In this document: piece by piece, positions 9,081-19,757 of the stretch | Layout: each line of letters starts with the position of its first letter | Numbering within the stretch: position 1 is the stretch's first letter | Assembly: GCF_014842075.1 (NCBI RefSeq) | Contig: NZ_JACYVA010000001.1 | Coordinates: 952,278-1,016,277, forward strand | Direction of reading: 5' to 3' | DNA from: Sphingomonas sp. CFBP 13720 | GTDB lineage: Bacteria; Pseudomonadota; Alphaproteobacteria; Sphingomonadales; Sphingomonadaceae | Length of the DNA stretch: 64,000 nt | The notes under the pieces: model-generated | What the model was told of the DNA's origin: nothing | The model's database searches: none | Seen by the model: only the letters and a program-made list of their open reading frames with translations | Position numbers and translations under genes: made by a program

Positions 9081-10733
9081 ATGACAGAACCACGTACCGG
9101 CGGGCGCATCCTCGTCGACGCCCTTCGCACCCATGGCTGCGACCGTATCTTCCACGTCCCGGGCGAAAGTTTCCTTGCCGTGCTGGATGCGCTGCACGAT
9201 ACGCCCGCGATCGATCTGGTCACCTGCCGGCAGGAAGGCGGCGTCGGTTTCATGGCGTGTGCCGACGGCGTGCTGACCGGCCGCCCCGGCGTGGCGTTCG
9301 TGACGCGTGGTCCGGGGGCGACCAACGCGTCGATCGGCGTCCATGTCGCGATGCAGGATTCGATCCCGATGCTGCTGTTCATCGGCGACGTCGATCGCGG
9401 CATGCGCGACCGCGAAGGCTTTCAGGAAGTCGATTTCGTCGCGATGTTCACCCCGCTGGCCAAGCTGGCGCTGCGCATCGACGATCCGGCGCGCATCCCC
9501 GAATATGTCGCGCGCGCGTGGCGCACGGCCACGTCTGGTCGCCCAGGCCCGGTGGTGATCGCATTGCCCGAAGACATGCTGGTCGAAACCGCCGTTGCGA
9601 TCGATCGTCCGCCGCTGGCCCCGGTCGAACCGGTGCTGCACCCGGCGGACTTCGCGGACGTGCTCGACCGGCTGCGCACCGCCGAGCGTCCGGTCGCGAT
9701 CGTCGGCGGTGCCGGCTGGGACAAGGCGGCGGGCGCAGCCTTCTCCGCCTTTGTCACGGCATGGGGCATCCCGGTGGCGGGCGCGTTCCGCCGACAGGAC
9801 GCGATCGCCAACGATACGCCCGCATGGGCCGGCAATCTCGGCTATGGTCCCTCGCCCGCACTCGTCGCGCGGATCAAGGCGGCGGACGTGCTGCTGGTCG
9901 TCGGTCCCCGACTGGGCGAAGCGACCACCGACGGCTATACGCTGGTGACGCCCGATCATCCCGGCCAGACGCTGATCCACGTCCATCCCGACCCGACCGA
10001 ACTCGATCGCGTCCACCGCGCCGATTTGGCGATCGCGGCACCGCCCCTTGCCTTCGCGGCGATGCTGGCGCGGGCCGAACCGCCCGCCGAACCGCGCGCC
10101 GACGCGGCAGAGGCGCATGCCGACTGGCTGCGCTGGTCGACCCCGACACCGCGCGACGTGGCGCTCGATCTCGGCCCCTGCGTCGCGGCGATGCGCGACC
10201 GGCTGTCGGGGCACGACGCGATCATCTGCAACGGCGCGGGAAATTTTTCGGGTTGGTGGCATCGCTACTGGCATTACGGCTGGTCGGGTACGCAGCTTGC
10301 CCCGACCTGTGGCGCGATGGGCTATGGCCCGCCCGCCGCCGTTGCCGCCGCGCTGCGTTGCTCCGACCGGCTGGCGGTCGCGCTGGCCGGCGATGGCGAT
10401 TTCCTGATGAACGGACAGGAACTGGCGACCGCCGTCCAGCATGGCGCGAACCTGCTGGTGATCGTCGTGGACAATGGCGGATACGGCACGATCCGTATGC
10501 ATCAGGAACGCGAATATCCCGCGCGGATCAGCGGTACGGCGCTGACCAATCCCGATTTCGCCGCCCTCGGTCGCGCCTATGGCGCATGGGCCGAAACCGT
10601 CGAGACGACGGCGGACTTCGCGCCCGCACTCGGCCGTGCGCTGGGCCGCGACGGGGTCCGCCTGCTGCATCTGCGGACGGATATCGAAATCATTACCAAC
10701 AGCACGACCATCGGCGCGATCCGGGCGCGCTGA
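9081..10733 (+). CDS. Thiamine-diphosphate enzyme of the acetolactate synthase family
   Basis: The 550-residue protein has the three ThDP-enzyme domains. The pyrimidine-binding domain comes first ([13 protein letters not shown], catalytic glutamate E52 in CRQEGGVGF). A central domain follows ([15 protein letters not shown]). The pyrophosphate domain carries GDGDFLMN and, about 28 residues on, VDNGGYGTI. It resembles IlvB-like proteins, but no small regulatory subunit gene is nearby, so it is unlikely to be the housekeeping acetolactate synthase. Oxalyl-CoA, sulfoacetaldehyde, glyoxylate or benzoylformate enzymes belong to the same superfamily, and the sequence alone does not decide. Confidence 0.85.
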   Translation: MTEPRTGGRILVDALRTHGCDRIFHVPGESFLAVLDALHDTPAIDLVTCRQEGGVGFMACADGVLTGRPGVAFVTRGPGATNASIGVHVAMQDSIPMLLFIGDVDRGMRDREGFQEVDFVAMFTPLAKLALRIDDPARIPEYVARAWRTATSGRPGPVVIALPEDMLVETAVAIDRPPLAPVEPVLHPADFADVLDRLRTAERPVAIVGGAGWDKAAGAAFSAFVTAWGIPVAGAFRRQDAIANDTPAWAGNLGYGPSPALVARIKAADVLLVVGPRLGEATTDGYTLVTPDHPGQTLIHVHPDPTELDRVHRADLAIAAPPLAFAAMLARAEPPAEPRADAAEAHADWLRWSTPTPRDVALDLGPCVAAMRDRLSGHDAIICNGAGNFSGWWHRYWHYGWSGTQLAPTCGAMGYGPPAAVAAALRCSDRLAVALAGDGDFLMNGQELATAVQHGANLLVIVVDNGGYGTIRMHQEREYPARISGTALTNPDFAALGRAYGAWAETVETTADFAPALGRALGRDGVRLLHLRTDIEIITNSTTIGAIRAR

Positions 10734-10741
10734 CTCCACGC

Positions 10742-10777
10742 AAAAGGGCCGCTCCGGTTTCCCGAAGCGGCCCTTGT
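10742..10777. terminator. Bidirectional terminator between ThDP enzyme and csbD
   Basis: AAGGGCCGCT (10744-10753) pairs perfectly with AGCGGCCCTT (10766-10775) around a 12-base loop, with A and T residues flanking on both strands. It lies between two converging genes. Confidence 0.7.
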
Positions 10778-10816
10778 CAGCCACCCGCCCTACACCGGCG
10801 GGTCGCGGCGGTCAGA

Positions 10817-10999
10817 TCAGATCTTGTCGCCGAGCGCGCCCTTGACGCTGCCCTTGACGTCCTGACCGGTACCCTTGGCCTGCTGGGCCTCGCCCTCGGC
10901 TGCCAGACGCTCGTTATCCGTCGCATCGCCGATCGCTTCCTTGACGTTGCCGGCGATCTTGTTGCCGGCTGCGGCCAGCTTGTCGGTGAACTCACCCAT
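10817..10999 (-). CDS. CsbD-family stress protein
   Basis: The 60-residue, highly charged, cysteine-free product matches CsbD-like proteins. It has NKIAGNVKEAIGDATDNERL followed by GEAQQAKGTGQDVKGSVKGALGDK. Such proteins are among the most abundant general-stress products, with no known activity. A ribosome site AGGAG precedes the ATG. A candidate EcfG-type promoter lies 54-78 bases upstream. Confidence 0.9.
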   Translation of the reverse strand: MGEFTDKLAAAGNKIAGNVKEAIGDATDNERLAAEGEAQQAKGTGQDVKGSVKGALGDKI

Positions 11000-11052
11000 G
11001 CCAAATCTCCTGCGTTATGCGGGCGTTGCCACCCGCTGGATTGCAGGGATAG

Positions 11053-11077
11053 AACCGTTTGCAGCCCACCCGGTTCC
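11053..11077 (-). promoter_or_regulatory. Candidate EcfG general-stress promoter of csbD
   Basis: On the minus strand GGAAC (11077-11073) and GGTT (11056-11053) are spaced by 16 bases. The alphaproteobacterial EcfG consensus is GGAAC, 16-17 bases, then CGTT, so only the first base of the -10 element differs. The start codon lies 53 bases downstream. CsbD genes are frequent members of this regulon. Confidence 0.5.
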
Positions 11078-11089
11078 AAAAAAATAAAC

Positions 11090-12094
11090 TCAGATCAAAC
11101 CTGCCAGCGGGCTGGACGGATCGGCATAGCGCCGCCGGCCCATCCGCCCGGCCAGATATCCCATCCGCCCCGCCTCGACCGCCGCCTTCATCGCGGCGGC
11201 CATCAAAACGGGGTCCTTCGCCTCGGCGATGGCGGTGTTCATCAGCACGCCGTCGCAGCCCAACTCCATCGCGACGGCGGCGTCCGACGCCTGTCCGACG
11301 CCGGCATCGACCAGCACCGGCACGTTCGCACCCTCGACGATCAGCCGGATCGTCACCTGATTCTGGATGCCCAGCCCGGACCCGATCGGCGCGCCCAGCG
11401 GCATGATCGCGACCGCACCGGCATTTTCCAGCCGCTTGGCCGCGATCGGATCGTCGACGCAGTACACCATCGGCTTGAAGCCCTCGTTCGCCAGCACCTC
11501 GGTCGCGCGCAGCGTCTCGACCATGTCGGGGTACAGCGTCCGCGCCTCGCCCAGCACTTCCAGCTTCACCAGATCCCAGCCGCCCGCCTCGCGCGCCAGC
11601 CGCAACGTGCGGATCGCGCTTTCGGCGTCGAAACACCCGGCGGTGTTGGGCAGGTACGTGACCTTCTTCGGATCGATATAGTCGGTCAGCATCGGCGCGT
11701 TCGGATCGCTGACGTTCACCCGTCGCACCGCCACGGTCACGATCTCCGCGCCCGATGCGGCGACGGCGGCGGCATTCTGCGCGAAATCCTTGTACTTGCC
11801 GGTTCCGACGATCAGCCGCGACGTGAACGTATGCCCCGCGACGGTCCACTGGTCGCCCGCCACCGCCCCGACATGATCGCCCCCGCCGACGAAATGGACG
11901 ATTTCCAGCTCGTCGCCATCCTCCACCTTCACGTCGGCCAGCGTGGAGCGCGGCACGACTTCCAGATTGCGTTCGACCGCGACCTTTTCGGGCACCAGCC
12001 CGATCTGCGCGGCCAGTTCAGCCAGCGTGATTCCGTCGCGGATCCGCTTGTGTTCGCCGTTGACCACGATGCTGATGGTGCCGTCGGTGTGCAT
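11090..12094 (-). CDS. thiG: Fused sulfur carrier ThiS and thiazole synthase ThiG
   Basis: The 334-residue protein joins two thiamine enzymes. Residues 1-72 are a ThiS beta-grasp domain ([11 protein letters not shown], then [16 protein letters not shown]). Residues from about 78 are Thi[13 protein letters not shown], the Schiff-base lysine K177 in [22 protein letters not shown] and [23 protein letters not shown]. ThiS normally needs a free C-terminal Gly-Gly to be adenylated by ThiF; here GGG at 70-72 is internal. A single frame without frameshift shows the fusion is real. Start ATG 12094 has AGGAGA upstream. No TPP riboswitch is visible in the short 81-base leader space. Confidence 0.93.
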   Translation of the reverse strand: MHTDGTISIVVNGEHKRIRDGITLAELAAQIGLVPEKVAVERNLEVVPRSTLADVKVEDGDELEIVHFVGGGDHVGAVAGDQWTVAGHTFTSRLIVGTGKYKDFAQNAAAVAASGAEIVTVAVRRVNVSDPNAPMLTDYIDPKKVTYLPNTAGCFDAESAIRTLRLAREAGGWDLVKLEVLGEARTLYPDMVETLRATEVLANEGFKPMVYCVDDPIAAKRLENAGAVAIMPLGAPIGSGLGIQNQVTIRLIVEGANVPVLVDAGVGQASDAAVAMELGCDGVLMNTAIAEAKDPVLMAAAMKAAVEAGRMGYLAGRMGRRRYADPSSPLAGLI

Positions 12095-12175
12095 GCAATC
12101 TCCTGTCGGCGCGCCAGCGTCTCGACTTGGCGTGCCCGGTCCGGGTATGGTGCACCGCATATAGGGGGCCGTGCC

Positions 12176-12637
12176 GTGCCGCCGCAACTGAAAGCCCGTC
12201 CGCTGACCGATACAGTCTTCGTCCTGAACGGCCCGAACCTCAACCTGCTCGGCCTGCGCGAACCCGAAATCTATGGCTCGGCCACGCTCGACGATATCGC
12301 GGGCATGCTGGAGGATCGCGCACGCGACCTGAACTTGTCGATCGACATGCGGCAGTCGAATCACGAAGGGCATTTGGTCGACTGGCTGCACGAAGCGCAG
12401 GCGGTGGGGGCAAGGGCCGTGCTGCTCAACGCCGGCGGGTTCACCCACACCTCGATCGCGATCCACGACGCGATCAAGGCGGTGAAGACCCCGGTCATCG
12501 AAGTCCATCTGTCGAACCCGCATGCGCGGGAGGAATTTCGCCACACCAGCTTCGTGGCACGCGCCGCGCGCGGCACCGTTGCCGGCTTCGGCGCGGTCTC
12601 GTATCTGGTCGCGCTTGAAGCGGCCGCGCGCATCTGA
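12176..12637 (+). CDS. aroQ: Type II 3-dehydroquinate dehydratase
   Basis: The protein of about 153 residues is AroQ. It has [19 protein letters not shown] (catalytic tyrosine at the end), [33 protein letters not shown] and [22 protein letters not shown] signatures. It dehydrates 3-dehydroquinate in the shikimate pathway. I chose GTG 12176 because AGGGGG ends seven bases upstream. No ATG suits the N terminus, so the first dozen residues are less certain. It leads an aroQ-accB-accC block. Confidence 0.93.
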   Translation: MPPQLKARPLTDTVFVLNGPNLNLLGLREPEIYGSATLDDIAGMLEDRARDLNLSIDMRQSNHEGHLVDWLHEAQAVGARAVLLNAGGFTHTSIAIHDAIKAVKTPVIEVHLSNPHAREEFRHTSFVARAARGTVAGFGAVSYLVALEAAARI

Positions 12638-12700
12638 CAGAGGCGCGGTTTTTTTCGATCGAGTCCGGTTCGATCCGGTCCAACAAGTCTAAGGGGTAGC

Positions 12701-13207
12701 ATGGCAGACGACAACCAGGGCGAAGGGACACCGTTCACCAGCCACGCGATGCGGGTCGACATCGACCTCGTCCGCGCGCTGGCACAGGTGCTCGACGAGA
12801 CCCAGCTGACCGAGGTCGAGGTCGAGGACGGCGCGCGCAAGGTCCGCGTGGCGCGCAAGGCACCGCCCGCCGCCGCCACCTATGCCCCCGCGCCCGCCTA
12901 TGCCCCGACAGCGCTCGCGCCGCAGCTTGCCGCGCCCGTCGCCGAAGCCGGTGCGATGGCCCCGGCCGCCGGCGTCCCCCCGGTGACGTCGCCGATGGTC
13001 GGCACCGTCTATCTCGCCGCCAATCCCGAAGCCAAACCGTTCATCACGGTGGGACACAAGGTCGCGGCCGGCGATACGCTGGTGATCGTGGAGGCGATGA
13101 AGGTCATGAACCCGATCGTCGCGCCCGCCGCCGGCACCGTCACGTCGATCCTGGTATCGAACGGCCAGCCGGTCGAATTCGACCAGCCGCTGGTGGTCGT
13201 GGAATAA
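12701..13207 (+). CDS. accB: Biotin carboxyl carrier protein of acetyl-CoA carboxylase
   Basis: The 168-residue product has an N-terminal helical region, an Ala/Pro-rich linker (about 55-95) and a C-terminal biotinyl domain. The biotin lysine is K134 in [10 protein letters not shown]. It carries carboxybiotin between AccC and the carboxyltransferase in the first step of fatty acid synthesis. AAGGGG lies before ATG 12701. accC begins one base after its stop, so the pair is co-translated. Confidence 0.96.
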   Translation: MADDNQGEGTPFTSHAMRVDIDLVRALAQVLDETQLTEVEVEDGARKVRVARKAPPAAATYAPAPAYAPTALAPQLAAPVAEAGAMAPAAGVPPVTSPMVGTVYLAANPEAKPFITVGHKVAAGDTLVIVEAMKVMNPIVAPAAGTVTSILVSNGQPVEFDQPLVVVE

Positions 13208-13208
13208 C

Positions 13209-14558
13209 ATGCCCGACATCAAGAAGCTGCTGATCGCCAATCGCGGCGAGATCGCGTTGCGCATCCATCGCGCGTGCCACGAAATGGGGATTCGGACCGT
13301 CGCGGTGCATTCCACTGCCGATGCCGATGCGATGCATGTGCGGCTGGCGGACGAGGCGATCTGCATCGGGCCGCCGGCCGCGACCGACAGCTATCTCAAC
13401 ATCCCGAACATCATTTCCGCTGCCGAGATCAGCGGCGCGGACGCGATCCATCCGGGCTATGGCTTCCTGTCGGAAAACGCCAAGTTCGCCGAGATCGTCG
13501 AGCTGCACAATCTGATCTTCGTCGGGCCGAAACCCGAACATATCCGCACCATGGGCGACAAGGTGGAGGCCAAGCGCACTGCCGGCCGGCTCGGCCTGCC
13601 GCTGGTGCCCGGTTCCGACGGCCCGATCGCCGACGTGGACGAGGCGAAGGCGATCGCGGCGTCGATCGGCTATCCGGTCATCATCAAGGCGGCGTCGGGT
13701 GGCGGCGGGCGCGGGATGAAGGTCTGCACCGGCGAAGACAGCCTCGAAACGCTGATGCAACAGGCGGGCAGCGAGGCGAAGGCCGCGTTCGGCGACGCCA
13801 CCGTCTACATGGAAAAATATCTCGGCAACCCGCGCCACATCGAATTTCAGGTGTTCGGCGACGGCAACGGGAATGCCATCCATCTGGGCGAACGCGACTG
13901 TTCGCTGCAACGTCGCCATCAAAAGGTGTTGGAGGAAGCGCCCTCCCCCGTGCTGGGCGCGGCGGATCGCGAACGGATGGGCAGCATCTGTGCGAAGGCG
14001 ATGGCCGATATGGGCTATCGCGGCGCGGGGACGATCGAGTTCCTGTGGGAAGACGGCGAGTTCTATTTCATCGAAATGAACACGCGGCTTCAGGTCGAAC
14101 ATCCGGTGACCGAGATGATCACCGGCATCGACCTCGTCCGCGAACAGATCCGCGTCGCGGAGGGTCACGGCCTCAGCTGTCCGCAGGACCAGATCCGTTT
14201 TCAGGGCCACGCGATCGAATGTCGGATCAATGCCGAAGACCCGCGCACCTTCGCGCCGTCGCCCGGCACGGTGAAGCAGTTCCACGCCCCCGGCGGAATG
14301 CACGTCCGCGTCGACAGCGGCCTGTACGCCGGATACCGCGTGCCGCCCTATTACGACAGCATGATCGCCAAGCTGATCGTCTATGGCTCGACCCGCGAAC
14401 GCTGCCTGATGCGCCTGCGCCGCGCGTTGGAGGAATTCGTGATCGAGGGGATGAAGACCACCATCCCGCTGCATCAGGCGCTGCTCGACGATCCCGAGTT
14501 CCAGGCGGGCGACTATACGATCAAATGGCTGGAGGAGTGGCTGGCCAGCAACGACTGA
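13209..14558 (+). CDS. accC: Biotin carboxylase subunit of acetyl-CoA carboxylase
   Basis: The 449-residue protein is AccC. It has the pre-ATP-grasp [17 protein letters not shown] at the N terminus, the glycine-rich ATP loop [13 protein letters not shown], the [20 protein letters not shown] segment and the catalytic [15 protein letters not shown]. Length is standard. It carboxylates biotin on AccB using ATP and bicarbonate. Confidence 0.97.
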   Translation: MPDIKKLLIANRGEIALRIHRACHEMGIRTVAVHSTADADAMHVRLADEAICIGPPAATDSYLNIPNIISAAEISGADAIHPGYGFLSENAKFAEIVELHNLIFVGPKPEHIRTMGDKVEAKRTAGRLGLPLVPGSDGPIADVDEAKAIAASIGYPVIIKAASGGGGRGMKVCTGEDSLETLMQQAGSEAKAAFGDATVYMEKYLGNPRHIEFQVFGDGNGNAIHLGERDCSLQRRHQKVLEEAPSPVLGAADRERMGSICAKAMADMGYRGAGTIEFLWEDGEFYFIEMNTRLQVEHPVTEMITGIDLVREQIRVAEGHGLSCPQDQIRFQGHAIECRINAEDPRTFAPSPGTVKQFHAPGGMHVRVDSGLYAGYRVPPYYDSMIAKLIVYGSTRERCLMRLRRALEEFVIEGMKTTIPLHQALLDDPEFQAGDYTIKWLEEWLASND

Positions 14559-14573
14559 CCGGCAACCGGCGGG

Positions 14574-14605
14574 GCGGTGGAAAGGCGGGTCGTCTTTTCC
14601 GCCGC
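14574..14605 (+). terminator. Possible terminator after accC
   Basis: GCGGTGGAAA (14574-14583) pairs with TTTCCGCCGC (14596-14605) with one G-U pair, 16 bases after the accC stop. There is no T-run after the stem, so intrinsic termination is uncertain. Confidence 0.4.
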
Positions 14606-14783
14606 TCCTGCCGGACCAACTCTCTATCCGTCCATGCGGAGTAGCGACCGAGCGGAGCCGAAGGCGCGTATCGAAGCATCGCCAACCGGCCTCCGATCCG
14701 TCGTTCCGGCAACGCCACGGGGTGTCCCGGATGAACGGCATGTATCCGGGCATCGGGCTCCGAAAGACACTTGAAGACACACC

Positions 14784-15119
14784 ATGCAGGCCACGATCTA
14801 CCACAACCCGCGCTGCTCCAAGTCCCGCGCCGCGCTCGCCCTGCTCCGGGCGGCAGACGCCGACGTCACCATCGTCGAATATCTCAAGACCCCGCCCGAC
14901 CGTACAACGCTCGCAGCGCTGCTCGCACGGGGCGGCCTCGGCCCCCGCGACGTCCTGCGCCGCACCGAACCCGGCGCGGCGGCGCTGACCGGGGCCGACG
15001 ATGCCGCGATCCTCGATGCGATGCTTGCCGACCCCATCCTGATGGAACGTCCGCTGGTCGCGACCGCACGCGGCGTCGTGCTGGCGCGCCCGCCCGAACG
15101 GGTCGCCGACATTCTCTGA
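14784..15119 (+). CDS. ArsC-family (arsenate reductase-like) protein
   Basis: The 111-residue protein has the glutaredoxin-fold ArsC signature. ATIYHNPRCSKSRAAL carries the single N-terminal cysteine, then VEYLKTPPD, later LADPILMERPLV and a final ARPPERV. These family members reduce arsenate with glutathione/glutaredoxin. Many chromosomal copies, like this one without arsR, arsB or acr3 nearby, may have another substrate. It stands alone, 225 bases after accC. The spacer between them contains a diverged GAGCGGAGCCGAAGGCG repeat-like stretch. Confidence 0.88.
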   Translation: MQATIYHNPRCSKSRAALALLRAADADVTIVEYLKTPPDRTTLAALLARGGLGPRDVLRRTEPGAAALTGADDAAILDAMLADPILMERPLVATARGVVLARPPERVADIL

Positions 15120-15544
15120 CGCGTCGATCGAGCGAACCGCTGTCCTACACGCGCCGGATCGATCATGGTCGCCGCCGCTCTTTCTCAGGCCGCATCGGCA
15201 CTCTGCAAAAATCGGCGACCTGTCGTCACCCCGGACCTGTTCCAAGGTCCACCAGACCGCGAGTGATTCGAAAACAGGCCCGACGGCCAACGATTGTCAC
15301 GCGGCGGACCCACGGACGTGCTGGCCGCCGGGGCACGCTCGCTGCGAATGCCGATCCCGCCCGGGCTCGACGCTTCCCGACGCTGAACGCGACTCCATCG
15401 CGACCCCCGTTCGACCATGCGCCGGAAACCGCCGCGAGTGTGACTTTCGTGACCTTTGGCCGCTACCCGCTGAAATCACGTGTCGAACCGGGCGGATAAC
15501 GTCCGGCTTGGAACCGTAACGATTGCCTGCCATTGGCGGATGTA
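15120..15544. other. 425-base gap with one REP-like element
   Basis: No recognisable gene is present. The only structured item is a REP-like half-element at 15226-15253, shared with 52235-52339. The remainder is GC-rich, and I see nothing in it that I can name. Confidence 0.5.
15226..15253 (+). repeat. REP-like palindromic element, single copy
   Basis: The 28-base sequence begins TCACCCCGGACCTGTTCC and ends GGTCCACC. It differs by two bases from 52235-52262, the change replacing GG by AA inside the stem. It is a solitary copy of a dispersed intergenic palindrome. Confidence 0.6.
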
Positions 15545-17128
15545 ATGGCAAAGCACACTCCCCCGCTCGAACCCGGTCGCAATTGCTGGCGGATGGAGCG
15601 TGCCACGCGCGCCACCGTGCTGGTCGATGCCGATAATTATTTCACCGCCGCGCGTTCCGCGATGCTGAAAGCGCGCAAACAGATCATGCTGATCGGCTGG
15701 GACTTCGACGCGCGCATCCGCTTCAAGACCGATCCCGCGTCCGAAGGGCCGGAAAAGGTGGGCGAATTCATCACGTGGCTGGTGCGCCGCACGCCGGGGT
15801 TGCAGGTGCATATCCTGCGCTGGGATACCGGCGCGATCAAGACGCTGTTCCACGGTCGCACGCTGCTGCGCCTCGCCAAATGGATCAAGGACCCGCAGGT
15901 CCATCTGCGGCTCGACGGCCATCATCCGATCGCGGGGTCGCATCACCAGAAGGTCGTGGTGATCGACGACGCCGTGGCGTTCTGCGGCGGGATCGACATG
16001 ACCGTCGATCGCTGGGACACGCGCGAGCATCTGGATGCCGATCCCCGCCGGATCGAACCCGACGGCACCCCGTACCAGCCGTGGCACGACGTCACCACCG
16101 CGCTGGAGGGACCGGTCGCCGCCGCGCTCGGTGACATGTGCCGTCACCGCTGGCAGGTGTCCGGCGGCGATGCCCTGCCCGCGCCGACCGATGGCGCGGA
16201 CTGCTGGCCCGACGGGCTGGACGCCGATTTCAACGACATCAACGTCGCCATCGCGCGCACTATTCCCGAAATGGCCGATCAGGAACCGACGCACGAGATT
16301 GAGACGCTGTATCTCGACCTCGTCGCCCGCGCCGAACGGTTCATCTATGCGGAAAGCCAGTATTTCGCGTCGCGCAAGGTGGCGGAAGCGATCGCGAAGC
16401 GGCTCGACGAACCTGACGGCCCGGAGATCGTAATCGTCAACCCGACCACGGCGGAGGGCTGGCTGGAACCGATCGCGATGGATTCGGCCCGTGCGCGACT
16501 GTTCCAGGCGCTGAAGGAACGCGACCGCCACGACCGGCTGCGGCTCTACCATCCCTTCACCACCGGCGGCACGGCGATCTATGTCCATGCCAAGGTCACG
16601 GTGATCGACGACCAGATCCTGCGCGTGGGATCGTCCAACTTCAACAACCGTTCGCTGCGGCTCGACACCGAATGCGACGTGACGATCGACGCCACCCGCC
16701 ACGCCAATGCCGACGAACGCCGCACCATCGCGGGCATCCGCGATTCGCTGCTCGCCGAGCATCTCGATGTTTCGTGCGAAGTAGTTCAGGCGACGCTGAC
16801 CCGCACCGGATCGCTGATCGCGACGGTCGAGGAACTGCGCGGCCCCGGCCGCTCGCTGCGCCCGTATGAGATCCCCGATCTGAACGGCGTCACCGAATGG
16901 CTGGCCGACAACAAGGTGCTCGACCCCGAAGGTCCGGGCGAGATGTTCGAAGGCTTCGCCGCCCGCACCCCGCTGCTCAAACGACTGGCGAAGCACCGCC
17001 CCCACCTCCACCGCGCCGACAATACGCTGTCGCCGGTGGTGACGGCGGTCGCGGTGGGCGGCGCGGTGGCAGGCGGCACGCTGGTCGGCATGATGCTGTG
17101 GCGGGCGTGGAAGCAGCGGGGGCAATGA
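15545..17128 (+). CDS. Phospholipase-D / cardiolipin-synthase-like protein
   Basis: The product of about 527 residues has two HKD motifs: [12 protein letters not shown] near residue 133 and [21 protein letters not shown] near 347. Both are needed for phosphatidyltransferase or phospholipase D chemistry. No N-terminal membrane anchor is present, unlike typical cardiolipin synthases. Instead a single hydrophobic segment ([17 protein letters not shown]) ends the protein. That architecture fits the PLD-like proteins of alphaproteobacteria that act at the inner membrane. I start at ATG 15545; a TTG four codons upstream is possible. Confidence 0.87.
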   Translation: MAKHTPPLEPGRNCWRMERATRATVLVDADNYFTAARSAMLKARKQIMLIGWDFDARIRFKTDPASEGPEKVGEFITWLVRRTPGLQVHILRWDTGAIKTLFHGRTLLRLAKWIKDPQVHLRLDGHHPIAGSHHQKVVVIDDAVAFCGGIDMTVDRWDTREHLDADPRRIEPDGTPYQPWHDVTTALEGPVAAALGDMCRHRWQVSGGDALPAPTDGADCWPDGLDADFNDINVAIARTIPEMADQEPTHEIETLYLDLVARAERFIYAESQYFASRKVAEAIAKRLDEPDGPEIVIVNPTTAEGWLEPIAMDSARARLFQALKERDRHDRLRLYHPFTTGGTAIYVHAKVTVIDDQILRVGSSNFNNRSLRLDTECDVTIDATRHANADERRTIAGIRDSLLAEHLDVSCEVVQATLTRTGSLIATVEELRGPGRSLRPYEIPDLNGVTEWLADNKVLDPEGPGEMFEGFAARTPLLKRLAKHRPHLHRADNTLSPVVTAVAVGGAVAGGTLVGMMLWRAWKQRGQ

Positions 17129-17157
17129 AGTAGGTTGCCTCTCTCTCGGGGGGAACG

Positions 17158-17421
17158 ATGACGACGATATTATGGATCATGGCGGCGATCGCGTGGTTGA
17201 GCGTACCGCTTTCCCTGCCTGTCGTACAACGCCGGGTGGGTCCACACCTGCGCCGTGTCTTCGGTGTCTTCGCGTTGGTGGCGGTCATCGCGTTGCTGTT
17301 CGACGGCGACCCGTTCGTCACCGGCAGCGTCGCATGGTATGTATGGATGGGCGGCATGTTCGTTCAAAGCGTCGTCATTGCCTGGGCGACTTGGCCGGCG
17401 CGCGACGTCACCGCGACCTGA
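17158..17421 (+). CDS. Small membrane protein
   Basis: The 87-residue product has three hydrophobic spans: [33 protein letters not shown], and [30 protein letters not shown] precedes ATG 17158, a convincing ribosome site. I do not recognise the family. It lies 29 bases after the PLD-like gene and may be co-transcribed with it. Confidence 0.7.
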   Translation: MTTILWIMAAIAWLSVPLSLPVVQRRVGPHLRRVFGVFALVAVIALLFDGDPFVTGSVAWYVWMGGMFVQSVVIAWATWPARDVTAT

Positions 17422-17477
17422 CATCTGTGCCACAATCCGGCTGGCACCCGTCGCGCGCGCCCGCTAAAGGCGGCCCC

Positions 17478-19700
17478 ATGACCCAGATCACGCCCGAGAT
17501 CGTAGCCGAACACGGCCTGTCCCCCGAGGAATATGAGCGCGTCCTGCACGCGATGGGTCGCGAACCGAACCTCACCGAACTCGGCATCTTCTCGGTCATG
17601 TGGTCGGAACATTGCAGCTACAAGTCCAGCCGCCTCCACCTCAAGAAACTGCCGACGACCGGTCGGCAGGTGATCTGCGGTCCGGGCGAGAATGCCGGCG
17701 TGATCGATATAGGCGACGGACAGGCGGCGATCTTCAAGATGGAGAGCCACAACCATCCGTCGTACATCGAACCTTATCAGGGGGCGGCGACCGGCGTCGG
17801 CGGCATCCTGCGCGACGTGTTCACGATGGGTGCGCGGCCGATCGCCAACCTGAACGCGCTGCGCTTCGGCCGGCCCGATCATCCGAAGATGCGCCATCTG
17901 ATCGCGGGCGTGATCCATGGCATCGGCGGCTACGGCAACTGCGTCGGCGTGCCGACCGTGGGCGGCGAGGTCAATTTCCACCCCGCCTATGACGGCAACA
18001 TCCTCGTCAACGCGATGACCGTCGGCATCGCCGATACCGACAAGATCTTCTATTCCGCCGCGTCCGGCATCGGCAACCCGATCGTCTATGTCGGGTCGAA
18101 GACGGGCCGCGACGGCATCCACGGCGCGACCATGGCGTCGGCCGATTTCGGCGACGATGCCGATGCAAAGCGCCCGACGGTGCAGGTCGGCGATCCATTC
18201 ACCGAAAAGCTGCTGATCGAAGCGTGCCTCGAACTGATGGCGTCGGACGCGATCGTCGCGATCCAGGACATGGGTGCCGCCGGCCTGACTTCGTCCAGCG
18301 TCGAAATGGCGTCGAAGGGCGGCGTCGGCATCGAACTGGTCATGGACGACGTGCCACAGCGCGAAACGGGCATGACCCCGTACGAAATGATGCTGTCGGA
18401 AAGCCAGGAGCGGATGCTCATGGTGCTCAAGCCCGGCCGCGAAGACTTCGCTCGCGCGATCTTTGAGAAGTGGGAACTGGACTTCGCCGTGATCGGTCAT
18501 GTTACCGACACCGGCCGGATGGTGCTGAAATGGCAGGGGGAGACGGTCGCCGACATCCCGCTGGGACCGCTCGCCGACGACGCCCCGCTGTATGATCGGC
18601 CGCACGTCCCCACGCCGAAGCCGGCCGAGCTGACCGACGTGCCGGTCTGCACCGATCCCGCCGCCGATCTGCTGGCGCTGATGGGATCGCCCGACATCGC
18701 CTCGCGCCGGTGGATCTGGGAACAATATGACCACATGGTCGGCGCGGACACGGTGCAGCGCCCCGGCGGCGACGCGGCGGTGGTGCGGGTCCACGGTACG
18801 CGCAAGGCGCTGGCCATGACCACCGATTGCACCCCGCGCTATTGCTTCGCCGACCCGGTCGAAGGCGGGAAACAGGCGATTGCCGAAGCGTACCGCAACC
18901 TGACCGCAGTGGGGGCCACGCCGCTGGCAGTGACCAACTGCCTGAACTTTGCCAACCCGCAACGCCCGGAAATCATGGGCCAGATCGTCGGTTGCCTGGA
19001 CGGGATGAGCGAAGCGTGTCGCGCGCTCGACTTCCCGATCGTGTCGGGCAACGTGTCGCTGTACAATGAATCCAAGGCGACCGGCGGTGGCTCCGCGATC
19101 CTGCCGACCCCGGCGATCGGTGGCGTCGGACTGCTGGCCGACTGGGAAAAGTCCGCGACGATCGCGTTCAAGCAGACCGGCGACATCATCCTGCGCGTCG
19201 GCGACCGCACCGGGCCGCTCGGCCAGTCGCTTTGGCTGCGCGAACTGCATGGACGCGAGGAAGGCCCGCCGCCGCCGGTCGATCTGGACGGCGAACGGCG
19301 CACCGGCGGCTATGTCCGCCGCGCGATCCTGTCGGGACAGGTCACCGCCTGCCACGACGTGTCCGACGGCGGCGTCGCGGTGACGGTGGCGGAGATGGCG
19401 CTGGCGGGCAAGGTCGGCGCGATCCTCGACCGCAAGCTGCCGTTCGACGACATCGCCCGCTCGCTGTTCGCCGAGGATCAGGGCGTGTACATCGTCACGG
19501 TCCACGACCATGCGCTGCTGGCGTTCCTGCAAGGCGCGGAGAAGGCCGGGGTCGATGCCGAACCGATCGGCCGCACCATTGGCAGCCGGATCATCTTCGA
19601 GCTGACCGACGGCGACTTCGCGGTGTCGCTCGACGACCTGCGGCGGGCGCATGAAGGGTTCTTCCCGGCACTGATGGGTGCGGACGCCGCGCTGGCCTGA
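17478..19700 (+). CDS. purL: Phosphoribosylformylglycinamidine synthase subunit PurL
   Basis: The 740-residue protein is the short form of PurL used with separate PurQ and PurS. It carries [14 protein letters not shown] with the catalytic histidine, the ATP site [24 protein letters not shown], and the second-domain repeat signatures [12 protein letters not shown] and [11 protein letters not shown]. It converts FGAR to FGAM in purine synthesis. I start at ATG 17478, giving [14 protein letters not shown] as in homologues. Confidence 0.97.
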   Translation: MTQITPEIVAEHGLSPEEYERVLHAMGREPNLTELGIFSVMWSEHCSYKSSRLHLKKLPTTGRQVICGPGENAGVIDIGDGQAAIFKMESHNHPSYIEPYQGAATGVGGILRDVFTMGARPIANLNALRFGRPDHPKMRHLIAGVIHGIGGYGNCVGVPTVGGEVNFHPAYDGNILVNAMTVGIADTDKIFYSAASGIGNPIVYVGSKTGRDGIHGATMASADFGDDADAKRPTVQVGDPFTEKLLIEACLELMASDAIVAIQDMGAAGLTSSSVEMASKGGVGIELVMDDVPQRETGMTPYEMMLSESQERMLMVLKPGREDFARAIFEKWELDFAVIGHVTDTGRMVLKWQGETVADIPLGPLADDAPLYDRPHVPTPKPAELTDVPVCTDPAADLLALMGSPDIASRRWIWEQYDHMVGADTVQRPGGDAAVVRVHGTRKALAMTTDCTPRYCFADPVEGGKQAIAEAYRNLTAVGATPLAVTNCLNFANPQRPEIMGQIVGCLDGMSEACRALDFPIVSGNVSLYNESKATGGGSAILPTPAIGGVGLLADWEKSATIAFKQTGDIILRVGDRTGPLGQSLWLRELHGREEGPPPPVDLDGERRTGGYVRRAILSGQVTACHDVSDGGVAVTVAEMALAGKVGAILDRKLPFDDIARSLFAEDQGVYIVTVHDHALLAFLQGAEKAGVDAEPIGRTIGSRIIFELTDGDFAVSLDDLRRAHEGFFPALMGADAALA

Positions 19701-19757
19701 GTTGCTTTCCTACCGTCCGGCGATCGGGTATCGACAGGCCGGTTGGGGGAAACGACG

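Noticed and set aside
12095..12175. Possible TPP riboswitch before thiS-thiG
   Set aside because: Only 81 bases separate it from aroQ and no CUGAGA-type core was found on the minus strand.
9257..12637. A very long open frame on the plus strand across the ThDP, csbD and thiG genes
   Set aside because: Most of it is Arg/Pro-rich and antisense or out of frame to well-supported genes. Only its end (12176-12637) is real, as aroQ. High GC makes stop codons scarce.
15510..15534. GGAAC followed by CATT before the PLD-like gene, like an EcfG promoter
   Set aside because: The -10 mismatches and would put the transcript start almost on the start codon; too weak to list.
17364..19652. A 762-residue minus-strand frame opposite purL
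   Set aside because: It is His/Arg-rich, has no ribosome site and lies wholly antisense to an unmistakable purL.
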